Positions 43,123-54,947 of a DNA stretch of 64,000 nucleotides are shown here, piece by piece. The DNA is from Mercenaria mercenaria. Taxonomy: Eukaryota > Mollusca > Bivalvia > Venerida > Veneridae. The stretch lies in contig NC_069367.1 in assembly GCF_021730395.1 (NCBI RefSeq), positions 6,756,501 through 6,820,500 of the forward strand. Direction: 5' to 3'. A program made the position numbers and the translations under genes. Within the stretch, counting starts at the first letter, position 1, and every line of letters starts with the position of its first letter. The notes under the pieces are model-generated. The model was not told the origin of the DNA, made no database searches, and saw nothing but the letters and a program-made list of their open reading frames with translations.

Positions 43123-45429
43123 ACAAGAGGGCCATAAAGGCCCTGTATCGCTCACCTGACCTATTGACCTAAAGACCATCAAGATTAACATTCTGACCAA
43201 GTTTCATTAAGCTATGGTATAAATGTGGCCTCTAAACTGTAAACTAGCTTTTCTTTTAATTTGACCTAGTGACCTATTTTTTGACCCGACATGACCCAGA
43301 TTCAAACTGGACCTTGAAATCATTAAGATTACCATTCTGACCAAGTTTCATAAAGATACAGTCATAAATGTGGCCTCTAGAATGTTAACAAGCTTTTCCT
43401 TTGATTTGACCTAGTGACCTAGTTTTTGACCCCACCTGACCCAGATTTGAATTTGACCTATAAATCATTAAGATTAACATTCTGACCTAGTTTCATTAAG
43501 ATATGGTCATAAATGTGGCCTCTACTGTGTAAACTAGCTTTTCCTTTGATTTGACCTGGTGACCTAGTTTTTGAGTCTACATAACCCAGATTCAAATTAA
43601 ACCTTGAAAATATCAACATTACCATTTTGACCAAGTTTCATAAAGATACATCATAAATGTGGCCTCTACAGTGTAAACAAGCTTTACCTTTGATTTGACT
43701 CGGTGACCTAGTTTTTGATCTGACATGACCCAGGTTAGAACTTAACCTAAAGATTATCAAGATTAAAATTCTGACAACGTTTCATAAAGATACAGTCATA
43801 AATGTGGCCTCTAAAGTGTTAACAAGCTTTTCCTTTGATTTGACCTAGTGACCTAGTTTTTGAACCCACCTGACCCAGATTCAAATTTAACCTATACAAC
43901 CTCAAGACTAACATTCTGACCATGTTTCATTAAGATATGGTCATAAATGTTCTGACCTAGTTTCACTAAGATATGGTCATAAATGTGACCTATACAGTGT
44001 AAACTAGTTTTTCCTTTGATCTGACCTGGTGACCTAGTTTTTAATTCCACATAACCCAGATTCAAACTGGATCTTGAGATTATCAAGATTAACATTCTGA
44101 CCAAGATTTATGAAGATATAGTCATAAATGTGGCCTCTTCAGTGTTAACAAGCTTTTCTTTTGATTTAACCTGGTGACCTAGTTTTTGATCTGACATGAC
44201 CCAGGTTAGAACTTAACCTAAAGATTATCAAGATTAAAATTCTGACAACGTTTCATAAAGATACAGTCATAAATGTGGCCTCTAAAGTGTTAACAAGCTT
44301 TTCCTTTGATTTGACCTAGTGACCTAGTTTTTGAACCCACCTGACCCAGATTCAAATTTAACCTATACAACCTCAAGACTAACATTCTGACCAAGTTTCA
44401 TTAAGATATGGTCATAAATGTGACCTCTACAGTGTAAACTAGTTTTTCCTTTGATCTGACCTGGTGACCTAGTTTTTAATTCCACATAACCCAGATTCAA
44501 ACTGGATCTTGAGATTATCAAGATTAACATTCTGACCAAGATTTATGAAGATATAGTCATAAATGTGGCCTCTACAGTGTTAACAAGCTTTTCTTTTGAT
44601 TTAACCTGGTGACCTAGTTTTTGACCTCAGATGACCCCATATCTAATTTGTCCATAACTTTATTGAGGGTAACATTCTAACCAAGTTTCATTAAGATTGG
44701 GCCCAAATTGTGACCTCTAGAGTGTTAACCAACTTTTTCTTTGATTTTGACCTGGTGGCCTAGTTTTTGACCCCAGATGACCCAATATCAAATTCTTTTA
44801 AGATTTTATTAAGAGTAACATCCTGACCAAGTTTCATTAAGATTAGGTTAAAACTGTGACCTCTAGAGTGTTAACAAGCTTTTCCTTTGATTTGACCTGG
44901 TGACCTAGTTTTTAACCCGAGATAACCCAATATCAAACTCGTCCAAGATTTCATTAAGGGTAACATTCTGACCAAGTTTCATTAAGATTAGGTTAAAACT
45001 GTGACCTCTAGAGTGTTAACAAGCTTTTCCTTTGATTTGACCTGGTGACCTAGTTTTTAACCCGAGATAACCCAATATCAAACTCGTCCAAGATTTCATT
45101 AAGGGTAACATTCTGACCAAGTTTCATTACGATTGGGCCAAAACGTGGACCTCTAGAGTGTTAATAATCTTTTCCTTTGATTTGACCTGGTGACATAGTT
45201 TTTGACCCAAGATGACCCAATATCGAACTCATCCAAGATTTAATTGAGGCTAACATTCTGACCAAGTCTCATTAAGATTGGCTCAAATTTGTGACCTCTA
45301 GAGTGTTAACAGTCAAATTGTTAACGCCGACGCCGACGACGACGGACGACTGACGACTGACGACGACGGACGACGGACACAGGGCGATCACAAAAGCTCA
45401 CCTTTGAGCACTTCGTGCTCAGGTGAGCT
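43123..45429 (+). repeat. Hairpin-ended tandem-repeat element, family C, 2.3 kb
   Basis: The 5' end has ACAAGAGGGCC at 43,123, the stem GGGCC-ATAAA-GGCCC, and CGCTCACCTGA at 43,149. The body has about 14 units of some 145 bp, each with TTTGATTTGACCTGGTGACC, TAGTTTTTGA and CATTCTGACCAAGTTTCATT. Two stretches are recently amplified: about 43,735-43,925 is near-identical to 44,210-44,395, and 44,840-44,985 to 44,985-45,130. A GACGAC/GACGGAC tract (45,325-45,380) precedes a long hairpin at 45,395-45,429 (AGCTCACCT..GAGCAC/GTGCTC..GGTGAGCT), then AAAA. The hairpin arm TCAGGTGAGC complements the 5' motif. Confidence 0.85.
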
Positions 45430-45431
45430 AA

Positions 45432-45530
45432 AACAAACAAACAAAACAAAAGAAAAAACAACAGAAAAAAGAACAACAACAACAACAACAAAAAAAAAAC
45501 AATAAAAAAAAAAAAAAAAAATAACAGACA
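45432..45530 (+). repeat. A/C-rich low-complexity tract
   Basis: AAAC, AAC and poly-A runs at the right flank of element C. Copy 3 has a (CA)n tract at the same place (63,420-63,460). Confidence 0.85.
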
Positions 45531-46056
45531 ATACTGAAATCATAAATCAAAATTAAGTAGCTAGTTCAATACGTTCTTGACTATAGTCCTTATAAAGAAA
45601 GCTTTGCTGACAGTTAATTAAAGGTACTAACCCACAGATTGGATCAAATACATTTGGCATAAAAGTATGTACATTTATGATATATTTGACAGAGAACAAA
45701 CGAAGAAGTGAGCGAAAATAAGTGTTAGATATTGGTACAAAGGCAAGAATGTTGTTTTTCTCCATTGTTTCAAAAGCTATGCAACGGTTTATTCCCTCCT
45801 GCCTAATATTTTAGTTATCTATCATGTTACTGTGAAACCTAGCTAAGACGTGTCAATAAGTGTATATCATATGTCACCTTTACAATACGCGTTTTGTATT
45901 GAATTTTGAGAGAAAACAATTTTCTTCGTAAATGTGTGAACGACTCGCAATAAACGAACTTACATTTTGATTTATTCTGTAGTACAAAATATACAAATCA
46001 TTGAAAGTAAATCAGTTCGAATTGGTCTGTTAAAAGTGCAGTGATATAAAAGACAT

Positions 46057-49000
46057 TTACAGTAATGGAATCATTTCAGCATCGTGTATTTCTCGTGTTT
46101 CTTTCCTTTGTTTTATTTGAGTTATTGATTCAAAGATACGATCTTCAAAGTTGATGTCATTTGTGCTTATGGTGACATAGTTTTCAACATATTTTGACAA
46201 ATCCTTTGGCATGTTCTCGACACATACTTGACCTGATGTGCACAAGAGTAAGTAGTTGTAGTTCTCAAGCTGAGATTTAGTAAGAATTTCGGTCAATATG
46301 TACAGTAAGATTTCATCATTTAATATTTCGTTATTGACAATGAATATGACAAAGTCAGCGGCCTCTAGGATGTCAGGAAGTTCTTCCCTTTTGTCAATAC
46401 CTACCGTAAAAAGCAGGTCTAATACTTTCATGGTTAGATTTCTCTCCAAGAGAAAGGGCATCATTTTATTCTTAACATACAAATGAAGTTCATCTGGATA
46501 AGAAACAAGAATTCGCTTCGGGTCTATATCAATGCACTGTTCTTCAATGTCCGCTTCGGCGTTACCGTTGTTATTGTTTGGTGTAAGATTGGCTATCAGG
46601 TAGTCAACTTTCTCCAGAAGTAGCCTCGCATGCCTGTCAACACAGTTATTGCTTCTGATAAAAAGCCTCAGACTTTCATCTAGGTTTTTCTGTTTCTGAA
46701 TAGTCTTGTCTGTAATCAAGAATAAAGATTTTATTGATGACGCGATGCATTTATCATACGCGATGTTCCATGCTGCTTGGATAATTTTATCATCTATAGC
46801 ATCTACTGGCATACACAAGATTACACTCTTTGAACAAGCTATCAATTTTTCTATGTTTTCTATCCACGTGTATCCTATAAGTGAATGCATGTATAGATCA
46901 CCAATTTCGTATCCTCTTTTCCTTAGATGATTAATTACCGCTTCTACCAACTCTTTGTCTTCTTGAACGTAAATGACTATAGCATCATAAACGTTGGTTT
47001 CCTCTTTCTGTTGTTTCTTGTCAAAAGGATGTATGTTAAAGTAAACAAACAATAAAACTTTAACATTAAACCTGAAAATGTAAATAATTAATGAAAGCAC
47101 AAGAAGCACGAATACCACAGAACCAATTATGATTGATGGTAGAAATACGTGTTCGCTCACACTGAAATTATTTGTTGTTGTACAGACGAAGTGTGAATCA
47201 GAGACAGCGATTAACTGCTTAATGTTATTAGACTTTTCCAAACACTGAACTTTTATCCAGTCAACAATAAGGTTTTCATCATTAAGTAGCCATGTTTTCA
47301 TCCATCTCATTGTGCAATCGCAAACAAATGGATTGTTTGACAGTGTCAGTTTTGTCAACTGTAGAGCCTGTATTTGAATTGGAAGATGAGTCAGGTTATT
47401 TGAATGCAGGTAGATGATCCGAGCGATGCTTAATTTGTTGATTACTAATGGAGACATTTGTTTAATATGGTTACTAGCTAGATTTAAAACTGTTACGTTT
47501 TCTAAATATGAGAATGGACTGACTTTTGAAATATTTGTGTTCTCAAACCACAACTCTAATGTATACGGTGGTAATATTTGGGGCATTTCAACCAATGAAC
47601 GTCCTCTGCAGTCAACTATGAACGTGTCTGTATTTGTTCTTTTGAAACAGTCACATTTCTCCGGGCACTCTTTCAATGTTACTGCGCAATACTTTTCACT
47701 TTCTGCGATATTCCACATAAATCGGCCTCTTAATTCTGAAGGATGCTCGCACTGAAAAGTGTTTAAAGAAATCCCAGCTATATGCATCTGACTTGTCCCG
47801 TAAGCCATGTCGTAAATCCTGCGGATCATATATGTGTCACAATTACATGTGAGTGGATTCCCATTAAAATTTAGTGTAAAATGTTCCATCAAAAGTAAAA
47901 GTTTGTTCAACCGCAGGGCAGTCACATTAACAGATGGAACAGTTTCAATGTCATTATTATAAAGTAAAACAATCGGAAGCGGTGCTTGTGACTTTAAAGG
48001 TAATGCCAGTTGTGTTTCAACCTCTTTTTCAGATATATCTAACATGTTTAGATTGTCCAAAAGTCTAACGATACTTTGTCCAGTTAAATTTGCATCACTC
48101 AGATGATATATATTTAATAACGTAGCATAAAAAGGCCAGACAGGAATGTCTTTCAGTGGGTTAGAATATAGATAGAGTACTTTAAGAGAATTAGTCTGAT
48201 TCTTGAAAATATTTACTGGCAAATGTTCTATTAGATTATCATTCAGATCTATTTCCTCTATCTTAGTGAGATACTGAAAATGGTCAATGTGTATACTTGC
48301 TATTAAATTACCAGAAACGTCAATGGTCAAAATACTTCTCAGACCTTTGAATATATTTTGCGGTAAAACTGTTAATTTGTTATTTTGGAGATAGAGGTAT
48401 TTCACCAGAGGCTGATTTTGAAACAAACCCTCATCTACACTTTCTAGGTTGTTGTAGGAAAGATCAATTGTTGTACTTACAACTATGTCGCGGAATAGAA
48501 CAGGTTTCATAAATTCATTATTCATGCTGGACATTCGTATTTCATCGCCTCTTCCACTTAAATATAGTAAATTTTGATTAATTGTGCAGTTAAAATAATT
48601 AAGTAAAATGAGAGAAGTTTCCGAAAACATGTAATAATGTGAATATAATTTCTGCAGAAAGTCAAAAAACAATTTCATAGTATTTATTATTGTTGTATCT
48701 CTCATTTCGCCATTTGTATGAGTTTTGTTGAATGGGAAGTGTAAAGCGCCGTGTATGTTTACGTCACATAGAATTAGAGTATATAAATTTGGGAATCGCT
48801 TTTGAAGTGTAGTAGAATTTATATCCAAGCAAATCTTTAGAGAAAGTATAATTGTGCTGGAAAATGTTTGTTTGCAAGTATCCCAAAATAACATGTTGCT
48901 AAAATCGGTTTTCTTTTCTTCACATGAATTTTGAATCAGAAGAGATTGAAGATCGAACGCGTACATGCACTTAGTGTCTATCTCAAATATCTTTGGATTT

Positions 49001-49452
49001 TCGAACATTTGTAACATAATGATTCTTCCAAACAATAGCATCACATTAATCTCTTCAACTGCAACTGAACATGCATCCAGAATTAACACTATATTCCACT
49101 TCCGTGTTACATTCGCTGTACTAGAATTGAAAGGCATGAAATGAATTTGGGTTTTATGACACACAAATTTTACAGCAATCGTAAGATTGGATGAATTGAT
49201 TGCCCCAGCGTTATTTCTGTCTTGTTCATGTCTTGATGACAAAACTATGTAAACAGATGTCGTGTCTACAGAGCATTCCTCGTTTTCAATAATTTGGAAA
49301 TTGACATATCTGTCCAATGGATTTTTTATACTCTCTTCCTTCTGTTCATCGACAGAATACAGTAGCGTACAAACTTTTGCACAGCTCAATACTTTCTATA
49401 AGCTACACATGATTATTGTCAAAAGAATAGACATTGTAGTTGTATATTTCAT
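46057..49452 (-). CDS. Toll-like receptor with tandem TIR domains, copy 2 (stop codon in signal peptide)
   Basis: Tandem paralogue of the 27,345 gene, roughly 80-85% identical by eye along its whole length, same architecture: two LRR blocks (IDLSYNNLESVDEGL; IDLNDNLIEHLP), paired cysteine clusters (CNCDTYMIRR; CPEKCDCF; CDCTMRWMKTW), one transmembrane helix, a first TIR (YDAIVIYVQEDKELVEAVI; MHSLIGYTWIENI) and a second TIR-like domain (KRILVSYPDELHLYV; ELPDILEAADFVIFIV). From the leader ATG (49,452) codon 19 is TAG (49,398-49,396) where copy 1 has TTG; after it 1,110 codons are open, with no ATG for about 85 codons. The gene may be newly disabled, use another 5' exon (a splice-acceptor-like TTATAG ends at this stop), or carry a sequencing error. 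The otherwise intact frame argues for recent function. Confidence 0.85.
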
Positions 49453-50466
49453 TGTTGAAATTATTTTACTATTCTTTAATAGCTGTATAGCATCAGCAGT
49501 TTTAAAAATCCAATATGTATATGACTTTATGTATATCACATCGGAAATTAGTAGTTCTCTGGCATCAGTAGAATAATCACGTTATCACTCGCTTTTCTAA
49601 TTCAAGTATTTAGTTATATACATTCTTTAATATCCGAACCATATTATCTCGTATCAATTACATACATTATGTCTAAGCATGTATATGCAGATAATCTCCG
49701 ATCGTCGCATTTATATAAAAAATAATAAATAAAATTTATGTAAATAAATAGTGCGAACATTTGGGATTTTGATCAGTCATCAAACCGCAACAGAATTTCT
49801 TTCTGCTATCTTTTTTTTGATATCGTTTCATTTTATATTTTTTTATTCACATAGAAAAATGGTGAACACGGAAGTTTTGTAAAATATATTTGATTGGATA
49901 ATTGAATAATTATAGGTTATAATAGTTGCGTGTCTTTAATTTCAGAAATTTAAACAGCCTTGGTTTTGACAGAGCGAATAACTTGAATACCATTAACAGA
50001 ATTAAATCCTTTCCCTTTATGGTTTTACATTGACTTTGAAAAATACCCTAAATAATTTAATTTTCAGTCAAGGTCCTTGCAATTACAGAAAAATAAAAAG
50101 ACATATACGAGGAGTGGGAAAGACTTTCACGGTTAAGTTTTGTAGATACGAATTCAATTCAAGATGCGCGTTTGTTATTTAATTTTGTAATACTGTCATG
50201 TGCTTAACGATACATAACTTTATATAGATATTACTTTAATATATGTGTGTGTGTGTTCGGGTTTAACGTTTTTTCAACAATGTTTCAGTAATGTAAGTCA
50301 TTAGATTTATGTACTATGTAATAAGCTTTACTATTCATAGCTTAGAAGCGAATATAGATATTACTTTAATACATGTATAAATCAATGCGTGTGGCAACCT
50401 TAGTAACACAGAAACGGTGCTAGGTTTAATTTGATTATGCATCATCATTCTTTGTTTTTGACTTTA
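49453..50466. other. Upstream region of TLR copy 2
   Basis: Homologous to 30,738-31,500, including CGATCGTCGCATTTAT (49,698; 31,117) and GGAAGTTTTGTAAAATA. It contains a truncated SINE tail at 50,252-50,297 (GGGTTTAACG...AACAATGTTTCAGTAATGTA). Confidence 0.6.
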
Positions 50467-50691
50467 TACCATAAAAGCAGGAATTTTCGCGAGAATTTAA
50501 TTTTCGCTTTATTCACGAGGCCTTACATCTCGCAAACGTATTACTCACATAAATATTCACCATTAGTATAATTCAATTTCAAGTATGCGGCATTTTTGTT
50601 ACAATTTCGCGAACATTTAACTCACTCAAAATTTCAAATTCGTGAAATTTTGATCCAGCAAAAATATATGCTTTTACAGTACGTGATACTG
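50467..50691. mobile_element. TA-flanked MITE, TAAAAGCA family
   Basis: The inverted ends are TACCATAAAAGCAGGAATTT and TACTGTAAAAGCATATATTT, both followed by TTCGC/TTGC-type sequence. TA at both ends. It lies inside the upstream block of copy 2; the copy 1 block lacks it. Confidence 0.65.
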
Positions 50692-50734
50692 TCAACTTTT
50701 ATCATAATGCTAAGTGAGAGTATATTTGTATGTC

Positions 50735-51010
50735 ATAAAATATTCTCCACCTTGTTAAAGATTCTTCTACAATCGGCTTACCAGCGTTATCTATGCTATT
50801 TAGAAAATGGTTACCTTTGGACAGATCTTGTTTCAGGAACTGTTGAACGACACAAACGCCATACCTCTTTTTTCATCATCCATGAGCTTCGAATTCCAAC
50901 TCGTCTGCTCAGAATTTCTTTCAGATATTTTGAGGAAATTTCTTTAAGACAGATTCAGTTAAGAAATATTTTCTGTCACGGTATACCGTCGGTTCATGCG
51001 ATCTTTTCAG
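50735..51010 (-). pseudogene. Duplicated coding-like remnant, unknown family (copy 2)
   Basis: Paralogue of 31,800-32,100. VCVVQQFLKQDLSKGN and FLNSIDNAGKPIVEESL align residue by residue with copy 1, while the upstream part (KLMDDEKRG) is one base out of frame and stops lie further 5'. The plus-strand open frame here (50,596-51,021) is not conserved in copy 1 and is a shadow. Confidence 0.4.
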
Positions 51011-51270
51011 TGATTAATTAAGTCGGACGTTTTTTATGGCAACCGACGGCGTCCTATGAAATAAAGAAGGAACTCATAATATATGCAGTGAAAGGGTCGG
51101 ATGCCACTTCTTTCCGTTTTAACAAAATTTGTTTCGTTTTTACGAAATATCATACTATTATGATCAAATATATGCTCTTATATCAAATTTATACGTGGGA
51201 AATTCGAACGTTTTTATAATGTGTTGGTTCCAACTGAATTGATAACAATGAGTTTGTATAGCCATGTAAA

Positions 51271-51702
51271 ATGTATTTGCATTGCGCGTGGGTAAATCAG
51301 TTACTGCTAAGCTGCAGTAATATACAGGAATATATTGATGGAGATTCCGATATTTATGTGCATAAGAGAAATGCAAATGTTATCCTTGTAAGAATTCAGA
51401 GTCGTCACGTTTTATCACGAACATACCTGTTGTGGTCACAATTTACCGTGTCAGAGGTGACGGCGTCGTATTGCAAATGCCGCACAGGCGCACGTTTTGT
51501 TGATGTTTGTTCGCGGTACCTGAGATATGTGAAGTATTTCATCAATCGGTACGGAGTTTGTGACTGGGGATTACATTTGTCTGATGCCAGTAATTTACCA
51601 GATCCAGTTGATAGCTCTGGAACGGAAACTAGGCGATTTATATCGAAGAGTAACTGCAGCGCACCGACAATATGTAGAACTTACACGGTCCCTCATTGTT
51701 AA
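51271..51702 (+). pseudogene. SWIM-type zinc-finger protein, C-terminal fragment
   Basis: The open frame of 143 codons contains VRIQSRHVLSRTY, then ASYCKCRTGARFVDVCSRY and GLHLSDASNLPDPVDSSG before its stop. The block YCxCxxGAR-x-V-x3-C-x(H) followed by an acidic DASxxPDxxDSS tail recurs in large invertebrate families of SWIM-finger proteins linked to transposons. The expected final histidine of CxCxnCxH is arginine here, so zinc binding would be impaired. No 5' exons were found nearby. It sits at the outer edge of segmental copy 2. Family assignment is moderate. Confidence 0.45.
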
Positions 51703-53224
51703 ATGTTAAATGTTTTTAAAACTTTTCATCAGAAGATTTATTGTGATGTACGAGTCAGGTTTTGTTATCATGGTAGCGTTCATTGTGTTCATCCAGTCAA
51801 CTTTCTTTCTCAAGAATGGATATATTCTGTATATATGTGTACACTTGTATATCATTTAGTATGTAAAACTGGATGGTCATTGAAAAAAGTGAACAGCAAC
51901 CAATTTAAGTGATCAATTATTAAAAGTTTATTTTTAACTGATTACATTCAAAATGTTTCTGTATAAACAGCTCAAAAAATGACAAACACTTTAAAACAAT
52001 ATAGTACTCGAAGTGCTGATTCTATGGAAATAAAACTGAGAATGCATTCCATAAAAATAATAATGTATTAAATTCTTAGCACAGTTTTTAAAACATCTGT
52101 AAATTGAAATACAAGTATTAGACATTTGGTATTTCAAGGTAGTAACTATGGTGACCGTTCCATGTTATTTATGTAATTCTTATTAATAATCAATTACTTT
52201 AATTTGGTTTGAAAAGTTCTATCCTTATGAAAAATAATTACGGTAGATATTGTATCTGCTGTTTAAATACAGTAAAATTAATTAAGTGACTGTTTCCATG
52301 GCAAAAGATGTAGTTTTTGATAGTTTTAGCTGTCATATTTTTACATATTATTAGTTAAAACAATTATGTATGGTATTCTAGAATACAAAATATAAAAAGT
52401 ATTATTTCTCTGAAATATCGCTACTTATTTGTAGAATTTTAGTTTTAGAAAGTAAGTCTTAGAGTTGTCTGCCTTGTTTTTATCATATGCGCATGAGTGA
52501 AAACGTTTGATTTTTATTTCGTTTGGAAGGATCAATATTTCATAAAGGGAAAATGTCACTTTCGTTGTTAACATGCTAATGTGAATAAAAATAAAAGGTA
52601 TTTAATTTCATATACCCCCCACCCCAATTTAATATTAAGTATTTCTTTACTCAGAGCCATGCCAGAAACTTTATCTTTTAGGTTTTTGGGACGTGTATAT
52701 AGTTTATCTCCATGGAATTAAAAAAAGATACGCATTTTTGATAACTTGCTGAAAATTACATTTTAATCTGATATTAGCCAATTTTGATAATTAGCGAATC
52801 TAGCCCTTTCCATTCTACGTAACCACAAGTTCCCAATGACCCATAGATTATCGTGGATATAGTTAAAAGTATCTCTGATTATTGAAGATCCAACAAACCA
52901 GATTGCATATCGTCCTAGTTAAATAAAATCAAGGGATAACTTTCACTTACAAAACTTGATACATAAACTTAAGAAAAAATAGTATTCTAATTGGAGTCAT
53001 ACATTTTGTAAGAAAAATGTATTACATGTATGAAGAGTGAATGGTTCAACTAATGGTCAATAGAAAAAAAATAATTGCGAAGATACTATCCATGCATCAG
53101 TGATGACACTTTCTGTTGAACCTATAGTGTAGGGGTAGGTAGCACCACCCCTGCTGAATAAATGAGTCTGAAATGTTTTTTGAAAGGCTTCCAAAATGCC
53201 TGTCTGATCTCAAAGACGGTTTTT
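51703..53224. other. AT-rich spacer, nothing recognised
   Basis: No gene, RNA or repeat could be supported in this 1.5-kb stretch. Confidence 0.5.
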
Positions 53225-53435
53225 TACTGTGAAGTCACTTAATTTCGTGGACTCTAAAGTTCATGGGTTTTGTAAAATAAGCTATTTTGTGTGAATATGA
53301 ATTTTGAACATAAAATTATTAGAAATGTAATTTTTAGCTGGGAAAACATTTTGCGGAATAACTCAAAGCCAAATGCAATCAACAAAGATTATTCCCCTCA
53401 ACACATCAACACGAAATTTAATATTACGCAGAATA
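53225..53435. mobile_element. Diverged TACTGTRAA MITE
   Basis: The left end TACTGTGAAGTCACTTAATT then TCGTGGA matches the MITE at 10,630. The right end (CACGAAATTTAATATTACGC) is more eroded. Confidence 0.6.
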
Positions 53436-53799
53436 TAATTCCTTTAGGAGTCATACTGGAATGTGGTTGAAGGCCCCTTAAAAGACTCTTTAAATCAGGT
53501 GTGTTATTGTTATATCTTATACAGAGGTCTGTCCTTAGTTTAGATATCTATGTCTTATATGAAGACTGTTTTCAATTAGGAATGTATGCCCACCTTCGTC
53601 CAGTTTCGCTGTAATTTTTACGTAGTGTGGAGACTCTTGATGTGTCTTCCTTTACCTTTTTCTGATTACCCAGAATGGTTCTGATAATGTTTCTCAGCTT
53701 CTTACATTGTCTGGTGTCCTAAGCCTTGTCTGATGCTCTCACATTTTTGAAAGCTCGGTCCTTCAGCTAGGTCAGTCGTCTTATTGTACTATTTATTCA

Positions 53800-54947
53800 G
53801 AGTTTAGCATGACTTTGATCAGGCGTTTTCATGGAGGAAATGTTTGTTCCATATATTGAAAATGCTTGCTCTTGGAGTGATGACATAATCCTTGAGTTGC
53901 TTTATAAGAATCTATATACGGTATTGTGTGTCGGTTAAGGATAATGAATAATACCTTCGCCCAAGCGATGGACATGCATATGCAATATTCAAAGGAGATA
54001 TTTAAGTTGAAAGTCAGGATGAAATCCACAGTTTCCCAGAGCCTACACTTCTGATGCTGTCGTGGAAACAAATAAGTGTGTCGTAGGGTAAAATAACGGT
54101 ATATGTAAATCCTTTAATATTTTGGTTGTTTTATATCATTTTCCCCGTTAATGTCCAGTCTGGTATTCTTTACGTTCGCCAAATTACTCCAAAATTTATG
54201 TATGGTCCACGGGAAATAAATCACCGCCTTCTTTGCTAATCTTACTAATATTTACAGGTAAGCATATGACTTACTGTAACAATGACGGTCTGGTCACTTC
54301 GAAGATCAATGTTTTGAAACGTTTGTTAATTTAATTCTATGCGAAATAAAGCCAAATATCTTTGAATATATTACATATATATTCGATTGTTACTTTGTTA
54401 TTGTATTTACTGTTGTACCTTAAATACTGTATTGATATTTCATGTATTTAATGAATTATTACGAATTTACATTTACCTTTACACTGACATTTCATTATTA
54501 TGTCTCTCACCATACAGTGGTGTGGGAGACATATCGATGTACTCCTGTCTGTGTGTCTGTCTGTCTGCACTCTAAGTCCAATAAGTCCTCGGCCAGAATC
54601 GATAATTAGCCAGATCGGCATAGGCACTTCGGAACTAGGGTCCTTGAAACTTGTGTCTGATAATCAAAGCACGGAAAGTCTGATAAAGCAGTTGAGGTCT
54701 TGGTGCATGGTTGACTCATAACTCCTATTCAGATGATTAGGCAGTTGTGGGAGACATGCGCTTTTCTCGAAGCAGCTCTAATTTCTTGTATATTTACCGT
54801 ATGTTGTTCTATATTTTCAGATTATATTATAAAGGTAATGAGCATCTCTTCATGGATCGTTATTATTAAATCCATCTTGTTTTGTCATCTGATCCAACAT
54901 CTGAAAGAAAATACCAAGGCAATCATGTAGCCAAGTCGTCTGTTAGC
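53800..54947 (+). repeat. Direct duplication of about 0.75-1.1 kb, first copy
   Basis: Matches 54,948-55,690. Shared landmarks are GTTTGTTCCATATATTGA (53,845; 54,968), CGCCCAAGCGATGGA / TGCCCAAGCGATGGA, GTCAGGATGAAATCCAC, TACTGTATTGATATTTCATG and GCATCTC..ATGGATC. The first copy is longer because of the element at 54,499-54,781. Confidence 0.8.
54499..54781 (-). repeat. Hairpin-ended element, family H, with paralogous empty site
   Basis: On the minus strand it starts near AGAGCTGC (54,780), has the motif ATGTCTCCCACA 24 nt on (54,757), a GACAGACAGACACACAGACA tract, and a terminal hairpin (54,533-54,499: TATGTCTCCCACACC paired with GGTGAGAGACATA). The hairpin arm matches the 5' motif. The second copy of the duplication reads TTTCATTATTTCTTG across the insertion point, giving an empty site. 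Confidence 0.75.

Larger units (their letters stand above)
41400..51150. repeat. Segmental duplication, copy 2 (TLR unit)
   Basis: Counterpart of 24,000-32,200. It lacks the MITE, foldback, TIR element and 650-bp insert of copy 1. With copy 3 it shares a retroposon tail (41,799-42,233), and it alone carries the 2.3-kb element C. By eye the 3' flanks of copies 2 and 3 are clearly closer to each other than to copy 1. Confidence 0.85.

Noticed and set aside
50596-51021. 141-codon plus-strand open frame
   Set aside because: The paralogous block in copy 1 does not keep it; the opposite strand shows the conserved coding-like pattern.
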